Of a stretch of DNA of 16,169 nucleotides, positions 15,306 through 16,169 are shown piece by piece. A model generated the notes under the pieces. That model worked only from the letters and a program-made list of their open reading frames with translations, had not been told where the DNA came from and ran no database searches. The DNA comes from MKRK01 sp001896915. GTDB taxonomy: Bacteria; Bacillota; Clostridia; Oscillospirales; Acutalibacteraceae. How positions within the stretch are numbered: position 1 is the stretch's first letter; each line of letters starts with the position of its first letter. Made by a program: the position numbers and the translations under genes. The stretch covers positions 1-16,169 of the forward strand of contig CALJJF010000302.1 in NCBI GenBank assembly GCA_937973935.1, in the 5' to 3' direction.

Positions 15306-15347
15306 CAAGATATTTTTCCTTTTTCTCTTTCCCTTCTTTCTTTTCTC

Positions 15348-15380
15348 GGGGCAGGCTTCTGCCCCCATCCTTCTTTTTTC
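15348..15380 (+). terminator. Hairpin with T-rich tail before the SLOG gene
   Basis: GGGGCAG (15348-15354) pairs with CTGCCCC (15359-15365) across a GCTT loop. The tail reads CATCCTTCTTTTTTC, so the T run is a few bases late. It could terminate the short transcript or act as an attenuator for the gene that starts 40 bases later. Confidence 0.55.
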
Positions 15381-15405
15381 ATTACCAAACAAAGGATTGA
15401 ATCAT

Positions 15406-15819
15406 ATGTCAGAACAAAAGATTTTTTGTTTTATAGGACCGGAAATGATTGAGCAGGAACGCATGGTTGCCAAAAAGCTGAAAACCGAGATTGAGCGTCT
15501 GATTAAACAGGGGGTTACGGGCTTCAACATTGCCGCCGGGCGAAAGCTTGACACCATGGCGGCACTACATATCCTGCGGCTCAAGCTGAACTACCCCGGG
15601 GTGAAGCTGCATTATATCGTCCCGGGACTGGACAAGGTCATCACAGCCGAAAACAGCTTCATCAACAACCGGTTGATCTACACCGCCGACACCCTCAAGA
15701 TCGTGGAAGCCGAGGAACAAACCAACCGCATTTTCAAAAACGCCGGATTCTGCATTTCCCTGTCCGGCGGTCACCAAGCACAAAAACAAGGCATCACAAT
15801 CATCCCGCTGGATCCCTGA
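15406..15819 (+). CDS. SLOG-fold, DUF1273/YpsA-like protein
   Basis: This 137-aa protein has a Rossmann-like pattern: FCFIGPEMIEQERMVAKKLKTEIERLIKQGVTGFNIAAGRKLDTMAALHILRLK recalls the start of YpsA/DUF1273 proteins (first strand, helix, GxxxF strand, then an acidic GxD-like loop and a helix), followed by YPGVKLHYIVPG. The loop usually read as GALGxD is degenerate here (AAGRKLDT). The C-terminus is short (GGHQAQKQGITIIPLDP), compared with about 180 aa for YpsA. SLOG proteins bind nucleotide-related ligands; the ligand here is unknown. I choose the ATG at 15406, with AAAGGA nine bases upstream; an in-frame TTG at 15397 abuts that site. The family assignment is by pattern only. Confidence 0.55.
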   Translation: MSEQKIFCFIGPEMIEQERMVAKKLKTEIERLIKQGVTGFNIAAGRKLDTMAALHILRLKLNYPGVKLHYIVPGLDKVITAENSFINNRLIYTADTLKIVEAEEQTNRIFKNAGFCISLSGGHQAQKQGITIIPLDP

Positions 15820-15850
15820 CAGAAATACGGAATATTCCCCCGGGGTTATT

Positions 15851-15893
15851 GCCACGGTTTTCTCTTTCTGCAATGTAAAACAAAGGAATTACG
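15851..15893. repeat. Direct repeat, left copy
   Basis: The segment runs from GCCACGG through CTTTCTGC to GGAATTACG. A second copy, about 280 bases further on at 16128-16169, shares GCCAC, CTTTCTGC, TAAAAC and AAAGGAAT in the same order with a few changes. It marks the edge of a dispersed repeat unit. Confidence 0.75.
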
Positions 15894-16120
15894 GATTGCC
15901 ACGCTAAGGCTCGCAATGACGCCGGAGTCGGTTTTTTTGAAAAACTGAAAACGACTGCTCTATGCAGTTTTTTCTTTGTTATAGTAACACAAACGATCCA
16001 ATATTTTTTCATTGCATTCACCAACGATTCGGGGAACAATCGGGGAATGCGTCCCCCCCGGCGTCATTGCGAGCCAGTGAAGCCGACTTGTTGGCTTTTC
16101 AAACTGACGTGGCAATCCGT
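15891..16120. repeat. Inverted dispersed-repeat pair (REP/MITE-like)
   Basis: The left arm reads ACGGATTGCCACG (15891-15903) then, after CTAA, GGCTCGCAATGACGCCGG (15908-15925). The right arm holds the perfect reverse complements: CCGGCGTCATTGCGAGCC (16058-16075) and CGTGGCAATCCGT (16108-16120). The right arm keeps 32 extra bases between the two blocks where the left arm has four. The GTCATTGCGAGCC and GTGGCAATCCGT cores are of a kind widely seen as dispersed intergenic repeats in bacteria. There is no ORF inside. Confidence 0.8.
15954..15973 (+). terminator. Weak terminator after the SLOG gene
   Basis: ACTGC (15954-15958) pairs with GCAGT (15964-15968) over a TCTAT loop, followed by TTTTT. 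Five pairs only, 135 bases after the stop codon, inside the repeat cluster; it may be incidental. Confidence 0.4.
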
Positions 16121-16127
16121 CACCCCT

Positions 16128-16169
16128 GCCACCATTTTTTCTTTCTGCGATTAAAACCAAAGGAATACG
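16128..16169. repeat. Direct repeat, right copy, cut by window edge
   Basis: It matches 15851-15893. The window ends at GGAATACG, exactly where the left copy continues into ACGGATTGCC, so another repeat unit probably begins just outside. Confidence 0.7.

Larger units (their letters stand above)
15159..15380 (+). ncRNA. Candidate short transcript between the XRE and SLOG genes
   Basis: This stretch lies between the consensus promoter at 15124-15152 and the hairpin at 15348-15365. It holds a perfect hairpin (GTGTAT-TTG-ATACAC, 15184-15198), a second one (GCTGA-CGAT-TCAGC), a small ORF, and a 35-base uninterrupted pyrimidine run (15313-15347). It may be a small RNA, a leader of the SLOG gene with an attenuator, or the remnant of a mobile or dispersed element. 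I do not recognise an RNA family. Confidence 0.35.

Noticed and set aside
15565..15873. 102-codon open frame antisense to the SLOG gene
   Set aside because: It is a shadow of the plus-strand gene, which has a good ribosome site and a Rossmann-like pattern.
15850..16169. CRISPR array
   Set aside because: The repeats are one inverted pair and one long direct pair, not short repeats with regular spacers, and no cas gene is present.

Overview
The window looks like a chromosomal segment of a low-to-middle-GC Gram-positive anaerobe (Bacillota, most likely Clostridia). The reasons are: Gram-positive style Shine-Dalgarno sites and sigma-A promoters, intrinsic terminators, an apparent czcD/NiCo-class riboswitch, gene pairs known from Bacillus (YozG/YoaS-like and YwfO/YwgA-like), a cobalamin-type radical SAM enzyme, and a clostridial-type sugar ABC transporter. 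The genus cannot be fixed from the sequence alone.

Layout. (1) 1-4348, minus strand: a carbohydrate ABC importer, with a very large secreted substrate-binding protein followed by two permeases; the second permease runs off the left edge. (2) 4483-9545, minus strand: a probable operon starting with a DUF2975 membrane protein and a YozG-like HTH regulator, then a B12-binding radical SAM protein, an unrecognised 245-aa protein with its own strong promoter, and a DUF4173-like multi-pass membrane protein, ending at a hairpin near 4705-4735. (3) 9603-12774, plus strand: a divergent promoter drives a leader with a NiCo-class aptamer and an overlapping intrinsic terminator, then a P-type ATPase. A second promoter, whose -35 box contains the ATPase stop codon, drives ppnP through a compact structured 5' leader that I cannot match to a known class. 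A strong hairpin ends this unit. (4) 12781-14649, minus strand: a visibly AT-rich two-gene operon, an HD-domain dNTP triphosphohydrolase-like protein (YwfO/EF1143 type) translationally coupled to a YwgA-like protein. (5) 14740-15405: a small XRE regulator with a TTG start. Divergent from it is a perfect consensus promoter containing a 16-bp perfect palindrome, firing into about 190 nt with no convincing gene that ends in a hairpin. (6) 15406-15819, plus: a small SLOG/YpsA-like protein. (7) 15850-16169: a dispersed-repeat cluster with an 18-bp plus 13-bp inverted pair and a flanking direct repeat that runs off the right edge.

How the parts work together. The best-supported regulatory story is metal control. 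The riboswitch should let transcription into the ATPase only when metal (Fe(II), Co(II) or Ni(II), depending on how the class is interpreted) is bound, implying that this P2-like pump exports a transition metal rather than calcium. The most novel candidates are the structured ppnP leader and the gene-less promoter-palindrome-terminator unit beside the XRE regulator.
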